A stretch of 64,000 nt of DNA from Flavipsychrobacter sp. (GCA_041392855.1 JAWKLD010000001.1:1164001-1228000); one strand, 5' to 3'; counted from the first letter of the stretch, positions 1 through 10,541 are shown. Translations and numbers: made by a program. Notes: generated from the letters alone by a model not told the origin.

Positions 1-1351
1 CCCACATTGCTTTAAATGCACCAGCAATGACACTCCCTGGCTTTTCTACAGGCGTAGCATAGTATACCCATGCAGCCTTATACTGGTCAGACATAGTAAT
101 AAAGTTCAATGCCTGTAAAATGACAAAAGTGGTAAAATATAATAGCATGGTCATAGCACCTGTATTCTCTTTCAACCCACTCATTGTCTCAGTTATAGAT
201 GAGCTACTGTTGTTAAACATAAAATAGAAGAAATAAACAGGCACATAGGCAAACGAGGGGTACACTCTCATCTTAAAAGTTCGGCTTCTGGCGGTTTGTA
301 ACCATGTCATCATAAAACCAGCCTTCTCCACACCATTTTTATTAAACAGGTCTGCTAACTTGCTATAAAGTGCTTTTTGATTATCACTACTAACTTTTAC
401 TTTCTTTTTCGCAATAGGCTCTTCAACTACTCTAGCATCTTCAGATTTTGTAAGATTCTTTGCAAACTGAGGCGCTAAGTATTTTATAGTAATCCACAAA
501 CTTGCAAAAGGGAAAAGTATAGCTAAAACACTTAATATCTTCGTTCCCGGCAATGCCTTAACAGAAGGCTCTACCCAAGTCCAAGCAGCTGCCAACCAAT
601 AGGAAGGAATATATCTTGCCCAGTCAAAAACTTGAAAATTGACTTTATCTATATTTTCAAAATCTATCATTCTTGTACCTAACATGTAGGTAGCAAAAAA
701 GACAATTGAAAATGCTATTTGAAAGTAATTTATCGCTTCTTTAAACTTACCTGGTTTTGATAGCTTAATGATCAAAAGATATAAGCCATTAACCAACAGC
801 AGTACGACAAAAACACTTAAAAATATAGGTAACGGGAACCATAAAAATCCTAACCATCCCTTTGCAATTGTAAATACGATCCATGCAGGCATAGACATTG
901 GTATCACTATCCTAAAGAGATAGATACATACATACAAAAGCCTAGACAAGGTTATTGTCTTATCATCAATAGGTCTCGGAAAAAGTATAAACTTATCCTT
1001 AGTATCTACCAATACATTTGAAAAATCTGTAATAAGCGTAAATACAAGAAAGAACATGAATATGGTAAAGAACAGAGCGAGTCCCATTACCGGATCTAAC
1101 CATACCAAAGTAATAGGAAAGACATAAATAATACCCATAAAAAACGATAGCAACATCGTAATCCCAGATGTATTCTTTCTTTTCTTTTTCCTCGAGCGCT
1201 CTACGCCTTTATTCCCTCCAAATGACAGTGGCTTCCTGTCATCCATCTTTAGCTTAGCCTCTAGAATAGCTTTAAGTTGAATTAGATCAACACCCAATTT
1301 TTTCCAAATACCTGATGGCAACATCACCATCCACAACAGAAACTTATTCAT
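1..1351 (-). CDS. ABC exporter permease subunit (partial, 3' end outside window)
   Basis: An open frame of 450 codons runs from the ATG at 1351 to the window edge without a stop, so the C-terminus is missing. The product begins MNKFLLWMVMLPSGIWKKLG and carries several long hydrophobic segments separated by basic loops, as in ABC-2 type exporter permeases; one cytoplasmic stretch is rich in Lys and Glu. The start codon overlaps the end of the upstream ATPase gene by 8 nt (1344-1351), which implies translational coupling and a shared complex in the inner membrane. The substrate cannot be read from the sequence. The family call rests on topology and on the ATPase neighbour, not on a motif. Confidence 0.75.
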   Translation of the reverse strand, partial: MNKFLLWMVMLPSGIWKKLGVDLIQLKAILEAKLKMDDRKPLSFGGNKGVERSRKKKRKNTSGITMLLSFFMGIIYVFPITLVWLDPVMGLALFFTIFMFFLVFTLITDFSNVLVDTKDKFILFPRPIDDKTITLSRLLYVCIYLFRIVIPMSMPAWIVFTIAKGWLGFLWFPLPIFLSVFVVLLLVNGLYLLIIKLSKPGKFKEAINYFQIAFSIVFFATYMLGTRMIDFENIDKVNFQVFDWARYIPSYWLAAAWTWVEPSVKALPGTKILSVLAILFPFASLWITIKYLAPQFAKNLTKSEDARVVEEPIAKKKVKVSSDNQKALYSKLADLFNKNGVEKAGFMMTWLQTARSRTFKMRVYPSFAYVPVYFFYFMFNNSSSSITETMSGLKENTGAMTMLLYFTTFVILQALNFITMSDQYKAAWVYYATPVEKPGSVIAGAFKAMW

Positions 1352-2144
1352 ATGTTTCAGTATTTGTAGTTATCTCAGATTTAAATATTGATGCAAAGTT
1401 ATTTGCATGAACGGCGTCCCCTTCTTGTGCTGTAAGCTTTGAGAATATCTTTTCTAACGAATCGGCACTACCTCTTTTCAGTTCTTCAAAAGTGCCATCG
1501 GCCTCTATTTTACCATTATTGATCAATACTATTCTATCAGATACCTTTTCTACTACATCCATCATATGAGAGCAGTAAAAAATTGTTTTACCCTCATCTT
1601 TCAATACTTGCAACAACTCTTTTACCATAATGACCGCATTAGCATCAAGTCCAGACAATGGCTCATCCAATACGACTATTGAAGGGTTGTGTATTAATCC
1701 TGATGTAATCAATACCTTCTGCCTCATACCCTTGGAAAAGCTGTCCATTCTTTGATCCATATTGTCGGACAAACCAAAGGCACTTAACATTTGGGTAGAC
1801 CTTGTTTCTATTACTTCATCAGATAAGTGATGCAATTTCCCTACAAATTGTAAATATTCCCTTGGAGTTAAGAGGTCGTACATTTCTGTTAATTCCGGTA
1901 TATACCCAACCTTCTTTTTAATATCGAGTATATTTTCAGACAATTCCACCCCGTTAACCCTAACCTCACCTTCGTAATCTTGTATAATGCCAGTTAGAAT
2001 TTTCACTGTAGTTGACTTACCAGCTCCATTAGGGCCTATATAGCCAATTATTTGACCTGCAAAAACGTCTAAATCTATATTTGACAATACTTTTTTATCT
2101 CCGTAACTTTTTGAAAGTCCTCGGATAGTTATAATTGGTTCCAT
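1344..2144 (-). CDS. ABC transporter ATP-binding protein
   Basis: This 266-residue protein is the nucleotide-binding subunit that powers the partner permease encoded downstream. It contains a Walker A motif (GPNGAGKST, about residues 37-45), a signature motif in the variant form FSKGMRQ, Walker B with the catalytic Glu (IVVLDEP) and the switch His in YCSHMMD. The length and single domain fit the CcmA/NatA-type group of ABC-2 exporters. It reads into the permease gene with an 8-nt overlap, so the two are made from one transcript. The transported substrate is unknown. Confidence 0.93.
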   Translation of the reverse strand: MEPIITIRGLSKSYGDKKVLSNIDLDVFAGQIIGYIGPNGAGKSTTVKILTGIIQDYEGEVRVNGVELSENILDIKKKVGYIPELTEMYDLLTPREYLQFVGKLHHLSDEVIETRSTQMLSAFGLSDNMDQRMDSFSKGMRQKVLITSGLIHNPSIVVLDEPLSGLDANAVIMVKELLQVLKDEGKTIFYCSHMMDVVEKVSDRIVLINNGKIEADGTFEELKRGSADSLEKIFSKLTAQEGDAVHANNFASIFKSEITTNTETYE

Positions 2145-2525
2145 TATATCAACTATTCAATATTTGTACTAAAAATGACGATTTTATACTTTTTGGACTG
2201 CAATATGTAGACTTTTTAGCTTAAAAACTTAAAAAAACCAAATATTTCACATCTAAATCAAACTAATATATGAGCTAATAATTAATAACTGAACAGGAAT
2301 TACACCGTTTTTTACCTAGAAGTTATTAATGCTTAAAAAAATTAAGGTTTTTTATCAATTAATATGCCTTTTATGCCCAACCTAGAAATAGCAAACGATG
2401 TCTTAAATAGTGATAAAGATATTGTTAAAATATGGCGATCATTATCTATATTGTAAAACCTTTATAAAATAGATATAAAAGCAACAGATTAACAGTTTTT
2501 TGATGTTTGAAATCAACACTATAAA
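2145..2525. other. Divergent intergenic region, very AT-rich
   Basis: These 381 bases separate the minus-strand ABC operon from the plus-strand T9SS gene, so promoters for both are expected here. I see no exact TAnnTTTG box near either start. The closest candidate for the plus-strand gene is TATATTG at about 2447-2453. A 30-codon ATG frame at 2364-2456 exists but has nothing to support it. No terminator-like hairpin was found. Confidence 0.5.
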
Positions 2526-5504
2526 ATGAAATACCATCCGATTAAAAAAGCACGACTACTGATTATTGCCTTTATTGCGATAATTAGTTTAACCACCGCT
2601 TCAAAAGAGGCAAAAGCATCGCATGCTGCAGGTGGAGAGATTGTATATGAGTGGTTAGGAGACTCTACATATAGATTCTTCTTTAAGTTTTACCGCGACT
2701 GTACAGGTATCTCTCAACCTACTTCTGTTAGTCTTTGTTTCTTTAATAGTTGTACCAATACAACGTTCAACAGAACGATGACGCAATGGACAGGAACGGT
2801 ACCACCGTATAACCAGCCAAATGGTTCTCCTGTATCAGCAGGTTGTTCTCAGTATACCAACAAATGTCAAAACTCATCTTCCTCTGTTCCCGGATATCGA
2901 GAATGGTGGTATTCTGTTATCGAGACCTTACCATTAGCGTGTAACTCTTGGAAGTTTGCGGTATGGATCGGTGCTCGTAACGGTAGTAACAATATCGTAG
3001 GTGGTAACCTATATGTGGAGACTATATTCAATAGTTCCTTCACCTGGGCCAACTCCTCACCTTATTTCTCTATTAAACCGATCCCATATGTATGTGTGAA
3101 CCAACAATATACGTACAATAATGGTGCGATCGATCCTAATGGAGACTCTTTAGTATCTCAGATCATTAACCCATTGGTGGGTAGTAGCTGTCAGAATGCT
3201 GCTACAAACATAGGTTTGGTTAACCAAACCCCGGTTATCTCTTTCCCTACCAACCCTTTACAAACAGGTAATAATAACTTTTCTCTTAATACAGCAACAG
3301 GTCAGATGTCCTTTACCGCTACGCAGCAAGGGGCTTCTACCTTATCGATCAGAACAACTGAATATAGGAACAATCAATTCTTAGGCTCTATCATACGAGA
3401 TGTACAGGTACAGGTATTACCATGTAGTGCAGTAGTTCCGAAGATCGATACACCAAGTATCGTTACTACAGTAACCGGAGGTCAATGGTTGAACAATCAG
3501 GTCAATGGTTGTATCGATCAAAAGATCGAGTTTTGTTTTGATATTGAATCACAAGATACTGGAGCTATCATCATAGTAGAAGACAACCATGCTTCTTCTA
3601 TCCCTGCAGCTACTATGACCTATACCAACCAGAAGACAGACTCTGTTCGTGGTTGTTTCTCTTGGACACCTGGTGCTGCAGACGCAGGTTTGAATAATAT
3701 CATCTTAACGATGAAGGATTCTACTTGTCGTCCTCCAGGTATCTTATTAGTATATGCGATCACAGTACCTATCTATGTATGGCCAACAACCAAGGCTGTG
3801 CCTGATACAAGTATTTGTTCTAACGAAGCTGCTTTCTTAGGAGTGACTGGTGGCGGTAACTACACATGGACCGTATTACCAGGTGGTGATCAAAACAGTT
3901 TGAATAACCCTAATATCCCTAACCCGGTAGCAACACCAAATAAAACCTCTACTTATGTGGTGACCTCAGGAGCATCGTCTTTCTGTAAGGATAATAGTGA
4001 TACGGTTACGGTAAATGTATTGCAAGGACCAAGTTTCCAAGGTCAAGATGATGTTATCGGTTGTCCTGGTAAAACAATAAGCTTAAACATCAAACCAACA
4101 GCTACACAAGGCGCTAAATATAATTATAAGTGGACGCCTGCAACTTATCTTAGTTCAGATACAATATCTAACCCAACAACCAATACTCCTGTAGATATTA
4201 CCTACATCGTAGTGGTAGGTTCAGATAAAAACAACTGTAAAGCTAGAGATACAGTAAACATAGATGTATTGGATGGCTTTAACTTGGATAATCCTGATAC
4301 AGTGATCTGTGAAGGAGAAACTATAGAGATCCGTGGTAAAGGAGATACTCGTTATACTTATAACTGGGTAGATACATCAGGTTCTACTTTATCTAGTCCT
4401 GGTACTTTGATCACTAAGATCACTCCAATAAAAGAAGGAACTAATACTTATGTATTAAGAGCTTCTTACACAGGTTGTGATGACAGCTTGGCGAGCATCA
4501 CTATAGAGGCTCAACCAATACCAACAGTAACGGTAAGCCCTGATGCTTCTATCTGTTTTGATGATACCATTAGTGTGAAAGGAGAAGTGATCCCTGCTTC
4601 TTATACTGGTTATACTTATAAGTGGACACCAGGATCATCACTAAATGATGATGCGATACTTAATCCGATATTCAAGGGTACAGCAACTACAACCTTGTCT
4701 TTAAGAGTGGCTTCAAGTGTAGGTTGTGCGGATACAGAGCAAGTGACCATTTCGGTATACCCTGCAGATTTCTTACAAGTATCATCAGATACAGCTATCT
4801 GCCCTGGAGATACTGCTAGCTTGACCTTGACCGTACCAGTAGGTACTAAATATACCTGGAGCCCTGATATCAATATCAGCAGCACCGATGGTTTGACACC
4901 AAAAGCATGGCCTGTAGCTAATCGTTTGTATACCATCTATGGTGTAGACCCTAACAATTGTAAGGATACAGCTAATGTGAAGATCGTGGTACGTCCGAAA
5001 GCGATACTACACTTACCGGATTCAGTAAGGATCTATCCTAAGGAAAGTTATCAAATGGACCCTCAAGGCAACTGTTTGTACTATAGCTGGTTCCCACCAC
5101 TAGGTTTAAGCAACCCAAGCAGCGGTAACCCGATAGCAAGACCTGAGGTTAATACAAGATATATCGTTAGAGGTACAACAGAAGGTGGTTGTACGGTTAC
5201 AGACTCTGTGGATGTATTAGTAATGGAAGATAGTTATGTGAAATTACCGAATGCGTTTGCACCTGGTAATGGCAGAAACGGTGTCTTCAAGCTAGTAGGC
5301 AGAGGAGATTTTGAATTGAAGAGTTTTGCGGTGTACAACCGTTGGGGTGTGAAAATGTTTGAAACTAAAGACATCAATGAAGGATGGGATGGCCGTTTCA
5401 ATGACAAACCACAACCAATGGGTGTTTACATCTATACTGTAGATGGTATCTCTCCTACTGGTAGAGCAATCAATAAGCAAGGTAACGTAACTCTTGTTAG
5501 ATAA
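2526..5504 (+). CDS. Secreted T9SS type B sorting-domain surface protein
   Basis: The 992-residue product starts with a signal peptide (basic n-region, hydrophobic core to about residue 25, cleavage near KASHA). Residues about 32-300 form a Cys-containing domain with a DPNGDSL motif and end in VQVLPC. Residues about 300-900 hold several PKD/Ig-like beta-sandwich repeats of the type WTPxxxLSSDTxxNP. The last about 85 residues, from LPNAFAPGNGRNGVF through NRWGVKMFE to the end VTLVR, match the CHU_C/type B T9SS sorting domain (gliding motility-associated C-terminal domain). The protein should be exported by T9SS and held at the cell surface. It is paralogous over its N-terminal domain and C-terminus to the next gene, 29 nt downstream, which suggests tandem duplication and one operon. 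The ligand is unknown. Confidence 0.9.
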   Translation: MKYHPIKKARLLIIAFIAIISLTTASKEAKASHAAGGEIVYEWLGDSTYRFFFKFYRDCTGISQPTSVSLCFFNSCTNTTFNRTMTQWTGTVPPYNQPNGSPVSAGCSQYTNKCQNSSSSVPGYREWWYSVIETLPLACNSWKFAVWIGARNGSNNIVGGNLYVETIFNSSFTWANSSPYFSIKPIPYVCVNQQYTYNNGAIDPNGDSLVSQIINPLVGSSCQNAATNIGLVNQTPVISFPTNPLQTGNNNFSLNTATGQMSFTATQQGASTLSIRTTEYRNNQFLGSIIRDVQVQVLPCSAVVPKIDTPSIVTTVTGGQWLNNQVNGCIDQKIEFCFDIESQDTGAIIIVEDNHASSIPAATMTYTNQKTDSVRGCFSWTPGAADAGLNNIILTMKDSTCRPPGILLVYAITVPIYVWPTTKAVPDTSICSNEAAFLGVTGGGNYTWTVLPGGDQNSLNNPNIPNPVATPNKTSTYVVTSGASSFCKDNSDTVTVNVLQGPSFQGQDDVIGCPGKTISLNIKPTATQGAKYNYKWTPATYLSSDTISNPTTNTPVDITYIVVVGSDKNNCKARDTVNIDVLDGFNLDNPDTVICEGETIEIRGKGDTRYTYNWVDTSGSTLSSPGTLITKITPIKEGTNTYVLRASYTGCDDSLASITIEAQPIPTVTVSPDASICFDDTISVKGEVIPASYTGYTYKWTPGSSLNDDAILNPIFKGTATTTLSLRVASSVGCADTEQVTISVYPADFLQVSSDTAICPGDTASLTLTVPVGTKYTWSPDINISSTDGLTPKAWPVANRLYTIYGVDPNNCKDTANVKIVVRPKAILHLPDSVRIYPKESYQMDPQGNCLYYSWFPPLGLSNPSSGNPIARPEVNTRYIVRGTTEGGCTVTDSVDVLVMEDSYVKLPNAFAPGNGRNGVFKLVGRGDFELKSFAVYNRWGVKMFETKDINEGWDGRFNDKPQPMGVYIYTVDGISPTGRAINKQGNVTLVR

Positions 5505-5533
5505 GAATATTAATTAGAATAAAACCATATAAG

Positions 5534-8500
5534 ATGGGACTACGAATAAAAAATAAAATGAGAACGGTATTAATGCCTTTAGCTATCTTATTGCTAAGTG
5601 TATTAAGTACAAAAACCGCAGAAGCTTGTCACTTTGCCGCTGCCGACATATATGTAACTTATGCCGGTAAAGGAGCAGACGGATGTTCAAGCCCTGAGTA
5701 CAAATACGACATATCCTTGACGATATATTTAGGATGTCAAAACTGTTACCTTGATGCTGGTACAACACAGACTGTAAGATATGAGTCTCTTAATGGAGCT
5801 ACAGGCGTTAATAATATAACAGTTACAGACCCGAATGCTAGGCCTGACACGACGCACTCGTTGTGTCCTGCTTTCGCTCCTTTGAACAGCTGTAGGATAT
5901 TAGCCAATAAAGATCAATACCCTGCATTTAGAGTAAGAAGATATACAGGTACGGTAACATTACCTAGCCCTCAAACAGACTGGCGCTTCTGGTGGTCTAA
6001 TGGTGGTAGAAATACTAGTAACCTTACAGGCTGTGGTTCTTTATACTTAGAAGCTGGTTTGAATAACTTGACGAAGTATAATAATAGTACGCCTAGGTTC
6101 CTTAGTAACCCGCTACCTTATATTTGTATCAACCAGCCTACTACTTATTTGAATGAGCCTTATGATATAAATGGTGACTCTCTTGAGATATTACAACAAA
6201 CACCATTTACACCAGCAGGTAACGTTGGTAACCCATGTGGCTATGCAGCAGGCTACAGTGTAGCTGACCCTATTGCTTCTGCCGCGAGCAATCCTTATAA
6301 GCTTAATTCTATTACAGGTACGGCTACGTTTACGCCTACGGCGCAAGGTTTCTTTGTATTTGCTTTTAGAGCTAATGACTATGAGCGTGGAACAGGTATT
6401 CCTTTAAGTTATGTATATAGAGATGTTCAGGTATCTGTTTTACCATGTACTGCACCACCTCCTGATATTGATGACTTGCAAAAACTATCTGTAAAAATCA
6501 AAGAAGGTACTATTATCAATACAAAAGATGGTGATGTTGTCTTTGCGTGCCCGGGTAGTAACCTAGAGTTTGAAGTAAACTCTCAAACAGATAGTACAAC
6601 TCACAATCTATACATGACCGCTAATAACAATATCATAGCAGGTTCCGCATTCAGCGCTGTAGGTCAAGGTACTAATAATGTAACTGGTACATTTACATGG
6701 ACCCCAACAACTGCTGACATAGGAGAACACTCTCTTGTAGTTACTTCAAAAGACTCAACATGTGCTATTTGGCAACCTATCGTACTTAAAAATGCTAGAA
6801 CTATTTTAATCAAAGTTGTAGCAGGTTTAGACGCTGGTCCTGATTTACCTATTTGTCAACTCAACCCTACCCCTCGCCAGCTTTTTGTAAAAGGTGCTGA
6901 CGACCTGAAGGTAAGTTGGGAAGATCAGAATGGCGGCCCTGCTATAGGATTAAGTAATAGTAACATACACAATCCTGTTGCTACAACAACTATAACAAGA
7001 AGTTATGTTGTAAAAACTCCTGACTTGATTGGTAATTGTAAGAATAGAGATACTGTAGCAGTGTTTATTGATACAAGTAATAAAATCACGACGTTACCAA
7101 GAAGCCCAATTATACAATGTCGTCCTGACTATATTCAGTTAGAAGCATTAATTACAGGTAAGCCACCTCAAAGTAATGTAAAATGTGGTGTAAGCAATCC
7201 GACATCTTGTACTACTCCTGAAGAAGCTACTGTATTTGGTTCACCAGTATATGGAACAGTACCTTATGATACATTTGGCGCTACAACACCTACATTGCAA
7301 AATAATGTATATACGATGAAGCACCAATATCTAATCCGTAAGGCAGACCTATGGGAGTCAGGACTACGTTCTGCTACTATCAATAGCCTATCAATGGAGC
7401 TAGATAAATCTACTTTAGCGACACATAGATATAATAACTTTACTATTAAGATCAAGTGTACTAATAAAGATGAGTTGACTACTAATGGTGGTTTTGAAAA
7501 TGGTTTAGTTCAAGTCTATTCTTCAGCTAATGAATTCATGCCTAATGGTTGGAAAGAGTTTGTTTTCACTACACCGTACAACTGGGATACTACTCGTAAC
7601 CTAATCGTTGAATTCTGTTATAGCAATAATGATAGCGTTGTTGTAAGCTGTAATAATACTGCAGGTCAACCTCCTCTAATTAAATACTCTCCTACTACTT
7701 ATGTAAGTGGTTTAACTTTATTACCTGCTGATACATTTGCTAAAGATGTATGTGCTGTAAACAACTCAACTAGTATAGAAGCTGTACAAGCTCGTCCAAT
7801 ATTTAGATTCAAATATTGTGAAGCTGATCCTCAGCCATTTGTGGTTAACTGGTCTCCTGGTGAGTTCTTGTCAGACTCGACAATAAGACAACCATTGGCT
7901 TATGCTCCAGCAACAACTGATTATGTTGTAGAAACATTTGGTCGTAGTGGTTGTATTGTAAGAGATACTGTGGGTATTTATGTACCTAAGCATGACTTTA
8001 AAGTTTTCCCTGAAGACACCGCAGTATGTTATAATGATGGTGTGCCATTTAAAGCATACAATGGCTTTACTTACAACTGGTATGAGTATAAGGATGGTAA
8101 ATACCTAAATGCAGAGAAATCACTAAGCTGTGTAGATTGTCCTGACCCAATAGCAACACCTAAGAAATCTACAGTATATAGAGTAGCTATTTCTGATAGT
8201 GTATGGTGCTATGACACTGTTGAGGCAAGAGTAACTATCATGCCTTTACCAGATGTACGTATCCTTAACAAAGATGACAGTACTATTAAGTATGGTCAAA
8301 GCTTCAAGCTATTAGCTACTGGCGCTAGAATGTACAATTGGAGCCCTGTATCATCATTAACTAATCCAAACATATCTTACCCAATAGCTACACCAAAAGA
8401 AGCAACACGTTATATCGTTGGTGGTATTGGATTGAATGGATGTAGAGCGTTTGATACCTTACATGTTAGTGTAGATTACAGAGATAATCTGTTTGTACCG

Positions 8501-8758
8501 ACAGCATTCAGTCCTAATGGTGATGGTAAGAATGACCTGTTCAAGGTGTCTAACCTGAGCTTCCAGAGAGTAATGGAGTTTAGAGTATTCAACCGTTGGG
8601 GTCAAGAAATATTCAGTGGTGCAGGTCCTAATGTAGCGTGGAATGGTACTTGGAAAGGAGAGCCACAGGATATGGGTAACTATAGTTACATCATAAGAGT
8701 AGGTTTCCCTGATGGGTATGTAGAGACCTACAAAGGTGAAGTAACATTGATCAGATAA
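5534..8758 (+). CDS. Secreted T9SS type B sorting-domain surface protein, paralogue of the upstream gene
   Basis: The 1074-residue product has a signal peptide; translation could start at the ATG at 5534 or at the ATG at 5558, which gives a more usual n-region. The mature N-terminus (CHFAAADIYVTY) and the segment ending VQVSVLPC align with the preceding protein. Residues about 550-765 differ: they resemble the jelly-roll domain often seen in Bacteroidota surface proteins (strands such as NNFTIKIKCTN, GWKEFVFTTPYNWD and NLIVEFCY). PKD/Ig-like repeats follow. The end, from VPTAFSPNGDGKNDLF through NRWGQEIF to VTLIR, is a type B T9SS sorting domain. Function is unknown; adhesion or matrix binding is only an inference. 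A 32-bp perfect palindrome follows as terminator. Confidence 0.9.
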   Translation: MGLRIKNKMRTVLMPLAILLLSVLSTKTAEACHFAAADIYVTYAGKGADGCSSPEYKYDISLTIYLGCQNCYLDAGTTQTVRYESLNGATGVNNITVTDPNARPDTTHSLCPAFAPLNSCRILANKDQYPAFRVRRYTGTVTLPSPQTDWRFWWSNGGRNTSNLTGCGSLYLEAGLNNLTKYNNSTPRFLSNPLPYICINQPTTYLNEPYDINGDSLEILQQTPFTPAGNVGNPCGYAAGYSVADPIASAASNPYKLNSITGTATFTPTAQGFFVFAFRANDYERGTGIPLSYVYRDVQVSVLPCTAPPPDIDDLQKLSVKIKEGTIINTKDGDVVFACPGSNLEFEVNSQTDSTTHNLYMTANNNIIAGSAFSAVGQGTNNVTGTFTWTPTTADIGEHSLVVTSKDSTCAIWQPIVLKNARTILIKVVAGLDAGPDLPICQLNPTPRQLFVKGADDLKVSWEDQNGGPAIGLSNSNIHNPVATTTITRSYVVKTPDLIGNCKNRDTVAVFIDTSNKITTLPRSPIIQCRPDYIQLEALITGKPPQSNVKCGVSNPTSCTTPEEATVFGSPVYGTVPYDTFGATTPTLQNNVYTMKHQYLIRKADLWESGLRSATINSLSMELDKSTLATHRYNNFTIKIKCTNKDELTTNGGFENGLVQVYSSANEFMPNGWKEFVFTTPYNWDTTRNLIVEFCYSNNDSVVVSCNNTAGQPPLIKYSPTTYVSGLTLLPADTFAKDVCAVNNSTSIEAVQARPIFRFKYCEADPQPFVVNWSPGEFLSDSTIRQPLAYAPATTDYVVETFGRSGCIVRDTVGIYVPKHDFKVFPEDTAVCYNDGVPFKAYNGFTYNWYEYKDGKYLNAEKSLSCVDCPDPIATPKKSTVYRVAISDSVWCYDTVEARVTIMPLPDVRILNKDDSTIKYGQSFKLLATGARMYNWSPVSSLTNPNISYPIATPKEATRYIVGGIGLNGCRAFDTLHVSVDYRDNLFVPTAFSPNGDGKNDLFKVSNLSFQRVMEFRVFNRWGQEIFSGAGPNVAWNGTWKGEPQDMGNYSYIIRVGFPDGYVETYKGEVTLIR

Positions 8759-8778
8759 TCAATTAGAACTACATAAAT

Positions 8779-8810
8779 AATAAAGCCGCTACAATTGTAG
8801 CGGCTTTATT
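8779..8810. terminator. Bidirectional rho-independent terminator between convergent genes
   Basis: A perfect 32-bp inverted repeat (arm AATAAAGCCGCTACAA) has a GC core and T-runs on both strands. It lies 20 nt after the T9SS gene stop and 22 nt after the end of the convergent peptidase gene, so it can serve both. Confidence 0.9.
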
Positions 8811-8832
8811 ATTACAGAAAACTTTAGAAATT

Positions 8833-10011
8833 CTACTTATTAAACTTGTTCATTATTTTACTAGGTACCCCACCCTTATTCAGTAAAAATGCAGTAGTCT
8901 TATAACGAACATAATTTTTAGTTACGTAGAGATAACCTTTATAGTCATTCTTTTCGCCCCAAGAATTTTTTACGATATAATATTCTTTACCATTTTGATC
9001 TTTTGCAACACCAACTATATGCATGCCATGATCATCGGTAGTAGTATAATCATCAAATGCTTCCTGACGCATATCTTCCGTAATAGTACGTTCTGGCATA
9101 GGCCCATTAAATAGAACTTCTCGTTCTTCCTTTTCCATGTCTTCCCATTCCTTTTCAGGAACGAAAGCCACCCCATTTTTCCAGCTAAAATATTTTTCAC
9201 TTACATCTGTAGCCCAAGCAACTGTATACCCTTTCTTTAATGCATTGTCAATAACATCTATCATATCATCCATCTTGATATTATACACCTTATCAAAGCT
9301 CCAGTTGTCAGGAACCATCAGTATATTTTTTTGGTAATATGGTTGATATTTAAATGAAGAAAACTCTATGTAGTCATCAGGGTTAATACCGATAACTTCA
9401 TCAGCAAAGGATTTAGGAGTATATTTTTTACCATTCCAAGTAAAGCTCTCTGGGGCATCACCTAAGTAGATGTCTAGCACCGCCTTAAAAGAAGCTCTCA
9501 AATTTGGAGTCAGTTTTTTATTAGGATTTTTTACTGCCACATCAAGTATCCCCTTCAATACACCTTGCATTTCAGCAAAACGGTTCTTCTTAGTACCATA
9601 ATTTAGACCATCATATACATCTTGAGGAAGAGCTCCATATTTTGCATACATATTAATAACATCATGACAAGCGCCACCGTCTCCCCAAGATAAAGAGCCA
9701 TGCATTCTGATATAATTCTCAGCTTTATCAAGATATACGCATCTTGCAGTATATATCTCAGCTATATCTACTGGCTTTTTACCTAATCTTACCATTTCAC
9801 TTTCTAGAAAAGAATTGGTAGAATAGCTCCAACAAGTACCAGAACTTCCTTGGTTCTTAACCGTCGTATTCTCTAAATCGATTACATGTGTAAAGGTGTA
9901 TTTACCTTTTGCACTATCGCTAGCATTTCCATCTAGTTTTTTTATTAGGTCGTCTTGTGCAGACGCTAATAAAGGAAATGACAAAGCGACAAAAGTCACT
10001 AGTTGTTTCAT
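8833..10011 (-). CDS. Secreted C1-family cysteine peptidase (bleomycin hydrolase/PepC-like)
   Basis: The 392-residue product has a signal peptide (MKQLVTFVALSFPLLASAQ). The papain-fold catalytic residues are visible: Cys60 in QGSSGTCWSYST, His328 in DDHGMHIVG and Asn349 in VKNSWGEK. The spacing and the HGM form of the His motif resemble the C1B group (bleomycin hydrolase, aminopeptidase C) more than C1A papains. Because it carries a signal peptide, it should act in the periplasm or outside the cell, trimming peptides. No T9SS sorting domain is seen. The substrate is unknown. Confidence 0.88.
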   Translation of the reverse strand: MKQLVTFVALSFPLLASAQDDLIKKLDGNASDSAKGKYTFTHVIDLENTTVKNQGSSGTCWSYSTNSFLESEMVRLGKKPVDIAEIYTARCVYLDKAENYIRMHGSLSWGDGGACHDVINMYAKYGALPQDVYDGLNYGTKKNRFAEMQGVLKGILDVAVKNPNKKLTPNLRASFKAVLDIYLGDAPESFTWNGKKYTPKSFADEVIGINPDDYIEFSSFKYQPYYQKNILMVPDNWSFDKVYNIKMDDMIDVIDNALKKGYTVAWATDVSEKYFSWKNGVAFVPEKEWEDMEKEEREVLFNGPMPERTITEDMRQEAFDDYTTTDDHGMHIVGVAKDQNGKEYYIVKNSWGEKNDYKGYLYVTKNYVRYKTTAFLLNKGGVPSKIMNKFNK

Positions 10012-10110
10012 TATATCGCAGTTTTAAAAATTATATAAATTAATAGCTTGCGAATATAACTAAATATATATGGAGGGAATAATAACTAAGAGGTGATAAT
10101 ATTGGTGATA

Positions 10111-10431
10111 TTATTGCAGGATAAGCTCAGACAACAACTCTTTTTGCTCATTTTTTATTCCATAAAAGCAGGCACTATATATTTCAAAGGAGTCGTACAT
10201 AGCTTCAAGCCTTTTAGCAACCTGTTCCAGACGTATATCATCTAACAATTCCAGTCCATCCTCAGCGTCCATACCTTTTACATATTCTTGTATCTCAGCA
10301 TTAGTATCTATGTCATTACTAACAGATTCAATAATAGATTTAAACTTAAGCTCATGTTCCCCTAAGTCAAAATCATAGATCGCTTCTAATAAAGTTTCAA
10401 AATCTGAAAAGGAGTTATTTCTTATAAACAT
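10111..10431 (-). CDS. Small acidic protein of unknown function
   Basis: This frame encodes 106 residues, starting MFIRNNSFSDFETLLEAIYD and ending SELILQ. The protein is strongly acidic, predicted mostly helical, and has no signal peptide, membrane segment or recognisable motif. It stands alone between two minus-strand genes with about 100 nt on each side. A TAACTTTA sequence about 60 nt upstream is one base from the promoter consensus. I do not recognise a family; it could be an immunity-like or regulatory protein, but nothing in the sequence proves that. Confidence 0.6.
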   Translation of the reverse strand: MFIRNNSFSDFETLLEAIYDFDLGEHELKFKSIIESVSNDIDTNAEIQEYVKGMDAEDGLELLDDIRLEQVAKRLEAMYDSFEIYSACFYGIKNEQKELLSELILQ

Positions 10432-10541
10432 GGATATAAATTTCTTTCCTTAAAAGGGACTTTAAGCTAACACACAATAGGAAATGTAAAGTTATCTAGT
10501 TTTTTTAGAAGAAACCTAAAATAGAATCCAACCAATAAGTT

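Noticed and set aside
2364..2456. A 30-codon ATG frame in the gap before the first T9SS gene
   Set aside because: It is short, lies in a very AT-rich region where such frames arise by chance, and has no signal peptide, promoter box or recognisable motif.
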